From: Armatimonadota bacterium
Lineage (GTDB): Bacteria; Armatimonadota; Fimbriimonadia; Fimbriimonadales; GBS-DC
DNA: 64,000 bases
Reading direction: 5' to 3'
NCBI GenBank assembly: GCA_013359125.1
Contig: JABWCR010000015.1
Span: 1 to 64,000 of the forward strand
The notes beneath the pieces were generated by a model. It had not been told where the DNA came from. It did not search any database and was given only the letters and a program-made list of their open reading frames with translations. The translations under genes were made by a program, and so were the position numbers. Below are positions 42,158 to 51,199 of this stretch, one piece after another (positions within the stretch are counted from its first letter, which is position 1; each line of letters begins with the position of its first letter).

Positions 42158-42234
42158 GCCCTCTCGGGAAGGAATCTGTCTGACTAAAGGCGTATTTACA
42201 TTCAGTACTACTGTTTTGGGGAGGTCTTTGGACC

Positions 42235-45200
42235 ATGCTCTATCGCTCAGCCGTGTTTGTTGCCCTGCTCGTTTTCGTCGTCGCTTCGTTCTCGCAACGC
42301 ACCTACCATCAGTTCAGCTACGAGCTGAAGGCCACCAACCAAAGCTTATGGGCGCCCGGCACCGGCCGTATCGACTACACCAAGTTTCTTGGCACCTCGT
42401 TTAGCAGTTCCGACAGCTACAACGGCTACTTCAACTTCTTTGGCGAGACGGGCGTCGCCGGCAACGCATCGATCACAGGACAGACCGGGCTTCGCTTCTC
42501 TGCTTTTGCCGACGGCGGATCGGTCGATATCGCTTACCCCGTCAAGATAGAAATCGGCATTCCCGAAAGAGACTTCCTAGTGCCGGGCGGTCCGGTCGTC
42601 ATCACCACAAGCTACGTTCGGAGCGGTACCGCGTCCATGGTTACGCGCTCTCCCGATGCGAACGTCATTGCCGAGGGCTTCTTCAAAGCTCAGCCCAGCG
42701 TAACCATGACTGGAAAACTGAGCGGCGAGACCCTCTTTAGCGGTCAAGCGCTCTCCAACTCGGTTCGAAACATCGACCTAAACGTTCAACTCTTTAATCT
42801 TCGCAATTACGTCTTCCCCGGTTCCAGCGACGTCAGCATCGACATCTTCCCGACCTATCCGAACTTGCTTCGCGCCGACCTCCACTGGCCGGTGATCAAC
42901 ATCACACAGTCGCTAACCGACTCCAACGGTCTAATTCGGGACCTGAGGGGCAAGGCTCGCGACCGTATTTTCACGCTGACGGGCAATATCACCGCTGCAG
43001 TGATCTACCTTCTCCAAACAGCGGTCGGTTCTCCGCCGTTCAACTTCCTGGATCAGTCGGTCAGTTTTCCGCCAAAATCCCCCGCGTACACCTTTGCAGC
43101 AGGCTACAGTTTGTTGCGCGCGGAGGCTCGCGGCGTGGTAGGTTTTCAGAAGGACGTGGAGTTTTTGCCCAGGCCCAGGATTCGATTGGAGCTGGCGAGC
43201 GGCACATTTTTGGCGGAGGGGCCCATAGGTCAAAATCTCACGTTCACGATGCCGACTTCCGGCGCTGCGGACATCCGAGCGATTATCTACTTCGACAACG
43301 ACTTTAAGACGACCATGTCTCTCACTCTGGGTGGGGGCCTCTACTTTATCCCCATGGAGTTCTACGCCGGCGGATCGATCGGTCCCTTTTCATTGGGCGG
43401 CTTCAACCTACAGCCGCTCGACCCCTATGCGTTAGAGTCGTCCATACCGTTCAAACTTTTTGACAGGCAGTTCATGCTGGCAGGCTTCAACACTCCCCAG
43501 ACGACGGCGATGCCCGTCCGTGCGAACACCAGCCCAGACCCGGCCGTATTCTATAGCGTCAACTTTCCAGGCGATACCTTTGCTCGATTCGGCGACAACA
43601 GCGCGACGATCCGGCTGGAAGGCCGTCCATTGGGCTACCTCGGCTCCAACTCGGTCATCTATGTCAACAACACCGCCATAGCCACAACGTTCAATTCAAC
43701 GAACAATTACGTAGAGTGCACGCTCACGAGACCGACCCACAATGCGATTCTGAACACGCTGAACCTCAGCGGCTTCGACGTGCAGGTCAAGAGGCCCGGT
43801 TTCCCTGATTCGAACATACTCAAGTTCGAAGTGGGTTATAAGCTTCCGATCATCGATCAACTGAAAAACGGCGGAATCGAGTTCACGACGTACGACATCG
43901 GCTCAACGAACGTCGATCTGCAGCTAGAGGTCAGTAGCCCTGGAAACACTTACTCAGATGGCTTATCAGTCGTCTATTGGAACGAGCAGCCAATACCGAC
44001 GACCTATCCCCAGCCCTTTACCGGCTCGGTTTTGCACGCAACGGTGCCTAAGGAGATTCTGAACATTGGCGGCCAAATATGGGTTACTGTGCGCACGCCT
44101 CTGCCGGGCGGCGGAGTATCGAACCCCAAGCAAGTATTTGTCCGCTATCCCAGCCCGCAATGGCACGAAAGCGCCAGCAACCGCCTCAATCCGACATCCG
44201 GGCGCAGCGTTGGGGACGACGGCCTTACGATTACGGTCCAAGGCAACGGATTCGTCAACGGCCATACGCCGGAAACGCGGACAACGGTGATGTTCAAAAA
44301 GCCCGGCGCCGGATCGTTCGTGGCGCTGGAAACCGTCTTTGAACATGCGGGCAAGCTCCATGCCGTAATTCCTGCCAGTCAATTGGACGTCATCGGCGAC
44401 GCGGAAGTCGTTATCCGTGGGCCAAACCTGCTTGGCGATGGGTTCATATTCACTTCTGGCCAGACCTTCCGAGTTCTCAAAGGCATACCGTTCCTCAACC
44501 GTTGCGATCCGTCGATCGTGCCTCGCGGCACGTCTGGCCCGCTGACTGTTAGAGTGTATGGAAAGGGATTCCGCAACGACACGACCCTCTTCTTCAACAA
44601 CTTCTCGCACGCCTACCAGTTTATTTCGCCTAACGAAATTCGGTTTACCGCCAACACCTCCCACATGACTAACGGCGCGGTGCTGCCCGTTGTCATCCAA
44701 GTCTTGCAACCGACAGGCGCGGTCGAATGGTCGAACGAAGAGTGGTTCACCGTGCGCAACCCTAAGCCAACTATATCAACCCTGACCCCGAACACTCGGC
44801 AAGCCTACAGTAGCGCATTCACCCTGATCGTAACGGGAAGCGGCTTCGAAAGCAGCGCCCGAGTCTATTGGAACGGCCAGCCGCGCAACACGACCTTTGT
44901 CAACAGTACAAGAGTCGACGCCAGCATCCCGGCAGCCGATCTCAACTACCCCGGAATGGCCAATGTTCAAGTTCAGAACTACCCGAGCGAGTATTCGAAC
45001 GGGTTGCCGTTTACCATCTCCGAAGCGACGACGATCTACGTCTCGCCGACGGGAAACGATGCCTTTTCCGGCAATACTTGGCAGAACGCAAAGCGCACCG
45101 TCCAAGCCGGGATTAACACAGCCGTTGCCGGGCAGCAAGTCTGGGTGCGGCACGGCACCTACAACGAGCGCATCACGCTCAAATCGGGCGTTCGAGTCTT

Positions 45201-48200
45201 CGGCGGCTTCGCGGGCAACGAGACGAGCCTGTGGCAGCGCAATCTCGTCTCCAACGTCTCGATTCTGGACGGACAAGCGGGCGGATCGGTCGTTACCTCG
45301 CCGTCCGGAGCAACGCCCGAAACGATGATCGACGGCTTTACGATTCGCAACGGATTGGCGGCTAACGGCTCGGGCATCAACATCACTATCGGATCGCCCG
45401 TCATCTCGAACAACGTCATCCGCAACAATGGCACGACCGGGGCGACGATCGGCGCCGCCATCTACGTCAACACCGGCAACCCCAAGGTGCTGAACAACAT
45501 CATCCATGCCAACACCAGCACGCACTCTGTGATCTATAACGTCAGTTCGGGCGCGCAGTACATCAATAACACCATACACGGCAACACGAGCACGAATGCC
45601 CCGACGGGAGCCGCGATCTTCGCATCCGACAACACCAATATCTTGCTTGCCAACAACATCTTCACCAACCACTCGGGCGGGCCGAACATCGATCGCAAAA
45701 ATGTTGGTACGGCCGCGTTCGTCTTGCGCAACAATCTGGTGCGAGGCGCCTCGCCCAACTATCGAAACCAAGCCGCCGGAGCCTCTGACTTTGCCGACGA
45801 CCCGCTGTACGTCAACGTATCTTTGGGCGACTTTAGAATCCAGCCTGGATCGCCCTGTTTCGATCGCGGATTCAGCCCAGACGCGCTGATCATTCCTGTA
45901 GACGCCGAGGGCAACGATCGCTTCTTTGGGCTTGCGGTCGATGTCGGCGCGGACGAGATCAACGCCTTCGCCGCGACTCAGCTCAGCGCTGGCAATAATT
46001 CCGTGTACATTGGCGGTACGGCGGCGCTGTCCGCGTTTCTATACGGTCCGCTCCAGACTCCAATCGCCAACCAGCCTGTTCACTTCTTTGTGAACGGCCA
46101 ATCCATCGATTCGGGTACGACCAACGTTATCGGCCAGGCGACAGTTCAATACACCGCCCCCATGAACATGAACGTCGGAAACTACCCGCTCGACATGGAA
46201 TTTCCGGGATTTAGAGGCTATGCGGGCACGACGCTGGCTCGAACCCTCACCGTTCTGCGCACTCAACCGACCGTTACGCCTCAATCGGTGGCCACCGAAT
46301 CGGGGCTTCCTGTCCAACTAAGAGCGAGGCTGACGCTGAACACCAACAATGCGCCGATGCCTGGCCATTCGATCTCGTTTAAGATTGCCGATACGATCGT
46401 CGGCAGCGGCGTTACCGATGCGGATGGCTGGGCGACGCTCAACTATACAGTTCCCCCGGGCGTGGCTGCAGCCACCTACTCGCTAAAGGCCGAATTCGCG
46501 GGCACTGCGAACTTCCATGCGGCAACGAGCCAAACAACCTTCATCGTCAACAACACGCCGCCTATCGCTCGCCTGGCCGGAAAATCTTTTCGGTCGCCGG
46601 GGATCAACGACCGGGCAGAAGTTGCTGGTTTCGGGACGGTCGTACCCACGACCGAAATGACCATCGAGTTCTGGCAATTGGCCGACTCCGTGCGCCAGCA
46701 AGCGCCAATCACCTTGAACGGCGGATCGAACACCAACCGCATCGTCATCCACTCGCCTTGGAGCGATGGCGTCGTCTATTGGGACTTCGGCAACATCTTC
46801 ACCGGCGGGCGGCTCGCTTATACCCCGCCCCAAAGCGTCGTCGGCACGTGGCAGCACTTTGCCATGGTCGTCAGCCAAAACGGCAACTTCATGCGCATCT
46901 ACCGCAACGGGGTTCTTGAGGCCCAGAAGGTCGGTATGACGCCTTTTGCAAACCTCAATATGCCGCTGCTCATCGGCGGTTCGGGATTCTTGGGTGAATT
47001 GGACGACGTTCGCGTTTGGAACTATGCGCGCGAACAGTTCGAAATCCAGCGAGGCTACCGACAGCCCTTGAAGGGCACAGAACCTGGCTTGATCGGCTAC
47101 TGGCGGATGGACGATTCTCTGAACGGCAATACGCTGACCGACTCCAGCGGCAACGGACGCACGGCGATGTTCGTCGGTTCGCCCAGGTTCCAACTCTCCG
47201 GTGCGACTATCAATCGCGCGGTCGCCCATGCCAACGCGCCGCGCTCGGTCAAGTTTGCCGGCTTCGATGTGAACGACGACCCCCTGTCCTTTGGCATCGC
47301 ATCGCCGCCAGGCCTTGGATCAGTCTACGGCGGACCGACCTCGTTTACGTTTACTCCGCCGGACGGCGTATCCGGCACTTCGCCGTTCCAGTTCAAGGCC
47401 AACGATGGCATGAACGAAAGCCCCGCGGCAGGCGCCATCTTCGACTTTGACGGCGGCGTGCCTTCCGCAACGTTGGCCGGATTGAGCATCGACCTCGCCG
47501 CAGGAGCCTACGCGAACGTCGGCTCTTCCAATGCGCTAAAAATGACGAACGCCTTAACCATAGAGGCTTGGATCAACCCACAGCCTCTATTGAATATCAA
47601 CGAGTACGGCATTATCGTCAATCGAGAAGGCGAGTACGAGATTGCTCGGTTCTGGGATGGAACGATCCGATATGCTCTGGCCAACTCCAACCCGGGATGG
47701 GCATGGATCTCGACCGGTTACTTCGCACCCGCTGGAGAGTGGACGCACATCGCGCTGACGTACGATGTCGCTGCCGGCCAGATACGGTTCTATGCAAACG
47801 GCCAACTCGTGCACACGCGCCTGGGTGTTGGCAACATCGGCGACATTGCCCCAGCCCAGAACGACTTCCGCATCGGCTGGCGACAGACTTTGGACGCGCT
47901 AGGCCGCTATCGAGGTCAAATCGACGAAGTCAGAATCTGGAATCGCGCTCGAACCGCGCAGGAGATCGCCCGCGACTGGCGAGCCGTACTGCGCGGCAAC
48001 GAACCAGGTCTTAAGGGGCTTTGGCGGATGGAAGATCGAGGCGATGGGACGCTGATCGATGGTTCGGGAAACAATCCCGAAGCCTTGCTCCTTGGCACAT
48101 TCGTATGGCGAGTGTCGGGCGCTAACATCGACACGGTCAATTGCTGGGTCGGCCAGTCCGCCAACGTCTTGCTCAAAGGATTCACCGCCATCAGCCCGCC

Positions 48201-48531
48201 GCTTACATTCGATATTATGCGATTGCCAAGCGGCGGCGCATTGGGCGGCACGCCGCCCAACTTGACCTTTACGCCGTCGGTGCGAGGCACGACCGAACTT
48301 TGGTATCGCACTCGCAACGCGCTCAACTTCATCAGCGACATGGCTAAAGTCAGGCTTGTGTCGAGATTCCAGGGCGATGCTAACGGAGACGGCTGCGTGG
48401 ACGACATCGATCTGGCCATCGTCTTAGGCGAGTTTGGAGGAACGACTCCAAGCGGCGACCTCAATCAGGACGGCATTGTGGACGATACCGACCTGGCCAT
48501 CGTGCTCGGCCAATTCGGCATGGGATGCTAA
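42235..48531 (+). CDS. Giant secreted multidomain protein (IPT/TIG, beta-helix, Ig-like, two LamG, dockerin)
   Basis: A 2098-residue exported protein. A signal peptide (1-21) is followed by a beta-rich region without assigned family (to about 430) and several IPT/TIG-like Ig repeats (about 435-930; PTISTLTPNTRQ, then LIVTGSGFESSARVYWNG). A right-handed parallel beta-helix lies at about 935-1240 (TIYVSPTGND start, with SPVISNNVIRNN and PKVLNNIIHAN rungs). Two Ig-like domains (about 1245-1445) and two LamG/concanavalin-type domains (about 1456-1640 and 1742-1950; WQHFAMVV, GELDDVRVWN and GQIDEVRIWN) follow. Dockerin-like repeats end it (GDANGDGCVDDIDLAIVL, then FGMGC). GGGGAGG precedes the ATG. 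The likely role is surface adhesion or glycan binding. Confidence 0.92.
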   Translation: MLYRSAVFVALLVFVVASFSQRTYHQFSYELKATNQSLWAPGTGRIDYTKFLGTSFSSSDSYNGYFNFFGETGVAGNASITGQTGLRFSAFADGGSVDIAYPVKIEIGIPERDFLVPGGPVVITTSYVRSGTASMVTRSPDANVIAEGFFKAQPSVTMTGKLSGETLFSGQALSNSVRNIDLNVQLFNLRNYVFPGSSDVSIDIFPTYPNLLRADLHWPVINITQSLTDSNGLIRDLRGKARDRIFTLTGNITAAVIYLLQTAVGSPPFNFLDQSVSFPPKSPAYTFAAGYSLLRAEARGVVGFQKDVEFLPRPRIRLELASGTFLAEGPIGQNLTFTMPTSGAADIRAIIYFDNDFKTTMSLTLGGGLYFIPMEFYAGGSIGPFSLGGFNLQPLDPYALESSIPFKLFDRQFMLAGFNTPQTTAMPVRANTSPDPAVFYSVNFPGDTFARFGDNSATIRLEGRPLGYLGSNSVIYVNNTAIATTFNSTNNYVECTLTRPTHNAILNTLNLSGFDVQVKRPGFPDSNILKFEVGYKLPIIDQLKNGGIEFTTYDIGSTNVDLQLEVSSPGNTYSDGLSVVYWNEQPIPTTYPQPFTGSVLHATVPKEILNIGGQIWVTVRTPLPGGGVSNPKQVFVRYPSPQWHESASNRLNPTSGRSVGDDGLTITVQGNGFVNGHTPETRTTVMFKKPGAGSFVALETVFEHAGKLHAVIPASQLDVIGDAEVVIRGPNLLGDGFIFTSGQTFRVLKGIPFLNRCDPSIVPRGTSGPLTVRVYGKGFRNDTTLFFNNFSHAYQFISPNEIRFTANTSHMTNGAVLPVVIQVLQPTGAVEWSNEEWFTVRNPKPTISTLTPNTRQAYSSAFTLIVTGSGFESSARVYWNGQPRNTTFVNSTRVDASIPAADLNYPGMANVQVQNYPSEYSNGLPFTISEATTIYVSPTGNDAFSGNTWQNAKRTVQAGINTAVAGQQVWVRHGTYNERITLKSGVRVFGGFAGNETSLWQRNLVSNVSILDGQAGGSVVTSPSGATPETMIDGFTIRNGLAANGSGINITIGSPVISNNVIRNNGTTGATIGAAIYVNTGNPKVLNNIIHANTSTHSVIYNVSSGAQYINNTIHGNTSTNAPTGAAIFASDNTNILLANNIFTNHSGGPNIDRKNVGTAAFVLRNNLVRGASPNYRNQAAGASDFADDPLYVNVSLGDFRIQPGSPCFDRGFSPDALIIPVDAEGNDRFFGLAVDVGADEINAFAATQLSAGNNSVYIGGTAALSAFLYGPLQTPIANQPVHFFVNGQSIDSGTTNVIGQATVQYTAPMNMNVGNYPLDMEFPGFRGYAGTTLARTLTVLRTQPTVTPQSVATESGLPVQLRARLTLNTNNAPMPGHSISFKIADTIVGSGVTDADGWATLNYTVPPGVAAATYSLKAEFAGTANFHAATSQTTFIVNNTPPIARLAGKSFRSPGINDRAEVAGFGTVVPTTEMTIEFWQLADSVRQQAPITLNGGSNTNRIVIHSPWSDGVVYWDFGNIFTGGRLAYTPPQSVVGTWQHFAMVVSQNGNFMRIYRNGVLEAQKVGMTPFANLNMPLLIGGSGFLGELDDVRVWNYAREQFEIQRGYRQPLKGTEPGLIGYWRMDDSLNGNTLTDSSGNGRTAMFVGSPRFQLSGATINRAVAHANAPRSVKFAGFDVNDDPLSFGIASPPGLGSVYGGPTSFTFTPPDGVSGTSPFQFKANDGMNESPAAGAIFDFDGGVPSATLAGLSIDLAAGAYANVGSSNALKMTNALTIEAWINPQPLLNINEYGIIVNREGEYEIARFWDGTIRYALANSNPGWAWISTGYFAPAGEWTHIALTYDVAAGQIRFYANGQLVHTRLGVGNIGDIAPAQNDFRIGWRQTLDALGRYRGQIDEVRIWNRARTAQEIARDWRAVLRGNEPGLKGLWRMEDRGDGTLIDGSGNNPEALLLGTFVWRVSGANIDTVNCWVGQSANVLLKGFTAISPPLTFDIMRLPSGGALGGTPPNLTFTPSVRGTTELWYRTRNALNFISDMAKVRLVSRFQGDANGDGCVDDIDLAIVLGEFGGTTPSGDLNQDGIVDDTDLAIVLGQFGMGC

Positions 48532-48543
48532 CGAAGTTTGCCT

Positions 48544-48585
48544 TCCGTTCGCCGGTAGGGAATAATATCTAACCTGGCGAACGGA
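48544..48585 (+). promoter_or_regulatory. Inverted repeat around the methyltransferase promoter
   Basis: TCCGTTCGCC at 48544-48553 and GGCGAACGGA at 48576-48585 are perfect 10-bp complements flanking a -10-like TAATAT at 48562-48567. The right arm overlaps the Shine-Dalgarno region of the methyltransferase gene. It could be an operator or, in read-through RNA, a hairpin hiding the ribosome site. Confidence 0.4.
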
Positions 48586-48592
48586 GGAACCC

Positions 48593-49438
48593 ATGCCCTG
48601 GCCTGTGCCCGCGTCCGAAAAGCGGACGCCCGAACAACTGAGAGAGCATTACGAGGTCGAGAAGGAGCTCGCGGATCGATTGCGCGCAGCGCCCAAGCAG
48701 GACCGTGCTCGGCTTTACAGCGAACTGTACGACGAACTGTTTCGCCGACTGCCCCACCATCCGCAGCTCTCTCGAAAGGCCGACAGCGACGAACAGGGCA
48801 AGGTCGTAGCGTTTCAAATGCAGCTGCTCCGACACTTTATTACGCCTGAAACCGTTTTCCTAGAGATCGGCGCGGGCGATTGCGCCTTGACGTTCGAGGT
48901 CGCCAAGACCGCCAAGAAAGCGATCGCCGTCGAGGTTTCCGCCGAGGTAACGCAGAACAAACAGACGCCGGAGAACTTTGAACTCGCGCTTTCGGACGGC
49001 AGCAGCATTCCCGTGCCCAACGGCACGGCCACGCTCGCCTATAGCAATCAGCTGATCGAGCATCTCCATGTAGAAGACGCAAAAGATCATCTGAAGCAGG
49101 TGTGCGATGCGCTGGCGCCAGGCGGCCAGTATGTCTGTATCACGCCCAACGGCATCTCGGGCCCATACGACGTCTCCATGTACTTTGACGAGACGCCGAC
49201 AGGCTTCCACATGAAGGAGTACTCCATGACCGAGTTAGGCCGAATGATGCGGCAAGCCGGTTTTAGCAAGGTGCAGCCCGTCGTCGGCGCTAAAGGTCGG
49301 CTGATCCTCGCGCCGCTCTGGGTCTACTCGATTCTCGAAGGCTTCTTGTTGGCGCTGCCGCTCAAACTTCGAAAAAAGGTCTCTCGATGGGAACCAATCC
49401 GCAAGCGAATCAGCGTTAAGTTAGTAGCGACTAAGTGA
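48593..49438 (+). CDS. Class I SAM-dependent methyltransferase
   Basis: A 281-residue protein. Motif I is VFLEIGAGDCALTFEVA near residue 88; later motifs are IPVPNGTATLAYSNQLIEHL near 140 and LAPGGQYVCITPN near 172, all typical of the Methyltransf_11/25 group. A hydrophobic C-terminal stretch (LWVYSILEGFLLALPL, about 243-258) suggests membrane contact. The substrate is unknown. GGAGGAA precedes the ATG. The next gene starts 13 nt downstream, so it is probably co-transcribed with the first of the five beta-propeller genes, and modification of a secreted or surface glycan is a reasonable guess. Confidence 0.88.
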   Translation: MPWPVPASEKRTPEQLREHYEVEKELADRLRAAPKQDRARLYSELYDELFRRLPHHPQLSRKADSDEQGKVVAFQMQLLRHFITPETVFLEIGAGDCALTFEVAKTAKKAIAVEVSAEVTQNKQTPENFELALSDGSSIPVPNGTATLAYSNQLIEHLHVEDAKDHLKQVCDALAPGGQYVCITPNGISGPYDVSMYFDETPTGFHMKEYSMTELGRMMRQAGFSKVQPVVGAKGRLILAPLWVYSILEGFLLALPLKLRKKVSRWEPIRKRISVKLVATK

Positions 49439-49451
49439 AAGGAGAGACCCT

Positions 49452-51131
49452 ATGAAGAAAGCCCTGCTCGCCGCAACGCTGCTCTTTGCCGTCCCACTAT
49501 CCCCCGCACAAACCGTGGTCGATCCTAATTTAACGGTCGATGTGGTCATTAGAAACCTCGCGCTCCCTATCGCGATGGAGTTTCTTCGAAACGATTCGGT
49601 CAGCGAGTTCTTTGTAACCGAGCGATTTTCAGGCCGCGTAAAACTCGTTCGCAACGGCGCGGTCGCGGGCATTGTGCTGGATTTGGCGGTGAACACCGAG
49701 ACCGAGCGGGGGCTTCTAGGCATGACCAAGCACCCAGACTTTGAAACGAACGGCTTCATCTACCTCTTTTATTCTCCTTCGACGCACGATGGCGGCCCAT
49801 GGATGGGCAACCGGGTCTCGCGCTTTCGATGGAACGGCACGGCGCTGGTAGACGAACTGATCATTTTGGACGTGTTGCCCGATCCCAATCAAGCCAACGG
49901 TCCGATCCATCATGGCGGCATCTTGCTTTTTGGACCAGACCGCAAACTTTATGGGGTTACGGGCGATCTGAACCGCGGCAAGTTCTCCAATCCTCGAATA
50001 GAACAAAACTCCGACCCGAACAACCCGTCCGGCGTCGGAGGCATTTTTCGCTATAACGACGACGGCTCCATCCCGGGCGACAACCCGTTCGTCGATCATT
50101 CCTCGCCGCACATACAAAGACTGTTTGCGTACGGAATTCGCAATAGCTTCGGTCTTGCGTTCGATCCGCTCACAGGGCGCCTCTGGCAGACGGAAAACAG
50201 CCCCGTCAACTACGACGAAATTAATCTGATCGACAAGGGCTTTAACAGCGGGTGGATTAAAATCATGGGGCCGGACGCGCGCAACGCGGCCTACAGCGAA
50301 AACGGACAGCGAAACTGGGACGCGCACGAACTTGTCCACCTTCCGGGAAGCTATTACGGCGACCCGAAGTTCTCTTGGACCAACCCCGTGCCGGCCGTAA
50401 CTTCCATCGCCTTTGCGCGCAGCGCCCGATACGATCCGGGAGTAATCGACGAAGCCATCGTGGGAGACTGGAACAACAGCGCGCTTTATCTGTTCCCTAT
50501 GAACGCCCAGCGCAACGGCTTCAATCTGACCGGCCCATTGGCCGATCTGGTGGCCGACGGGGCTGCCGAACGCGACTTGTCGCTTTGGGGCACGGGATGG
50601 CGCACTTCGACCGACATGGACATCGGCGCAGACGGTTATATCTACTGCGTCAATTATATCAACGGGCTGGTCGTTCGCATTCGACCGGTCAATTCGCCGA
50701 CCGTCATCAACGGAGAGGCATCCTTGGCAGACTTTGGCGCCCATCCGCTCAACGTGCCCTTGCGCCTCGACATTTATCAGAACGATGCCTTGGTCGAAAC
50801 CATCGATACGCAGCTAGACGCCTTCGGAAAGTTCTCGGTGCGGGCTCAAACGACCGGCGCTATCAAGGTCGTTGCCAAACCGTCTCACTGGCTATCGGTA
50901 GCGCGCGATTCGCTCGCGCTTTCTAGCGGCGGACACATCTACTTGAAGCTTAACTTTGCCTATAACGGCGATGTCAACGGCGACAATACAATCGACGACA
51001 CCGACCTGAGCTTAATTCTTACCGCTTTCGGAGTCCAGGACGACGACATCGATCAAAATGGCGACGGTCTCGTTGACGACGTCGACCTGAGCATCGTTTT
51101 GACCAACTTCGGCCAGGCTGGCCAGGAGTAA
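49452..51131 (+). CDS. PQQ-type sugar dehydrogenase-like secreted beta-propeller with dockerin tail, paralogue 1
   Basis: A 559-residue exported protein. The signal peptide (MKKALLAATLLFAVPLSPAQ) precedes a six-bladed propeller of the glucose/sorbosone dehydrogenase family (about 25-415): ERGLLGMTKHPDF, the active-site His in HHGGILLFGPDRKLYGVTGD near 155, GIRNSFGLAFDPLTGRLW near 227 and NYDEINLIDKGFNSGW. A beta-sandwich linker (about 416-498) and two EF-hand repeats follow (GDVNGDNTIDDTDLSLIL, then DQNGDGLVDDVDLSIVL). The residues expected to bind PQQ cannot all be confirmed by eye, so catalytic activity is not assured. GGAGAG precedes the ATG. First of five tandem copies. Confidence 0.88.
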   Translation: MKKALLAATLLFAVPLSPAQTVVDPNLTVDVVIRNLALPIAMEFLRNDSVSEFFVTERFSGRVKLVRNGAVAGIVLDLAVNTETERGLLGMTKHPDFETNGFIYLFYSPSTHDGGPWMGNRVSRFRWNGTALVDELIILDVLPDPNQANGPIHHGGILLFGPDRKLYGVTGDLNRGKFSNPRIEQNSDPNNPSGVGGIFRYNDDGSIPGDNPFVDHSSPHIQRLFAYGIRNSFGLAFDPLTGRLWQTENSPVNYDEINLIDKGFNSGWIKIMGPDARNAAYSENGQRNWDAHELVHLPGSYYGDPKFSWTNPVPAVTSIAFARSARYDPGVIDEAIVGDWNNSALYLFPMNAQRNGFNLTGPLADLVADGAAERDLSLWGTGWRTSTDMDIGADGYIYCVNYINGLVVRIRPVNSPTVINGEASLADFGAHPLNVPLRLDIYQNDALVETIDTQLDAFGKFSVRAQTTGAIKVVAKPSHWLSVARDSLALSSGGHIYLKLNFAYNGDVNGDNTIDDTDLSLILTAFGVQDDDIDQNGDGLVDDVDLSIVLTNFGQAGQE

Positions 51132-51140
51132 GCCCCGTGT

Positions 51141-51146
51141 TATACT
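51141..51146 (+). promoter_or_regulatory. -10 TATACT upstream of paralogue 2
   Basis: TATACT 53 nt before the start of the second beta-propeller gene, which also has a good ribosome site (GGAGG). It suggests that copies 2 and 3 can be transcribed separately from copy 1. Confidence 0.4.
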
Positions 51147-51199
51147 ATAGCGTTGCTCGCGGAATAGATAAGCGGGCGTCTATCGCCGGAGGTTAAAGG

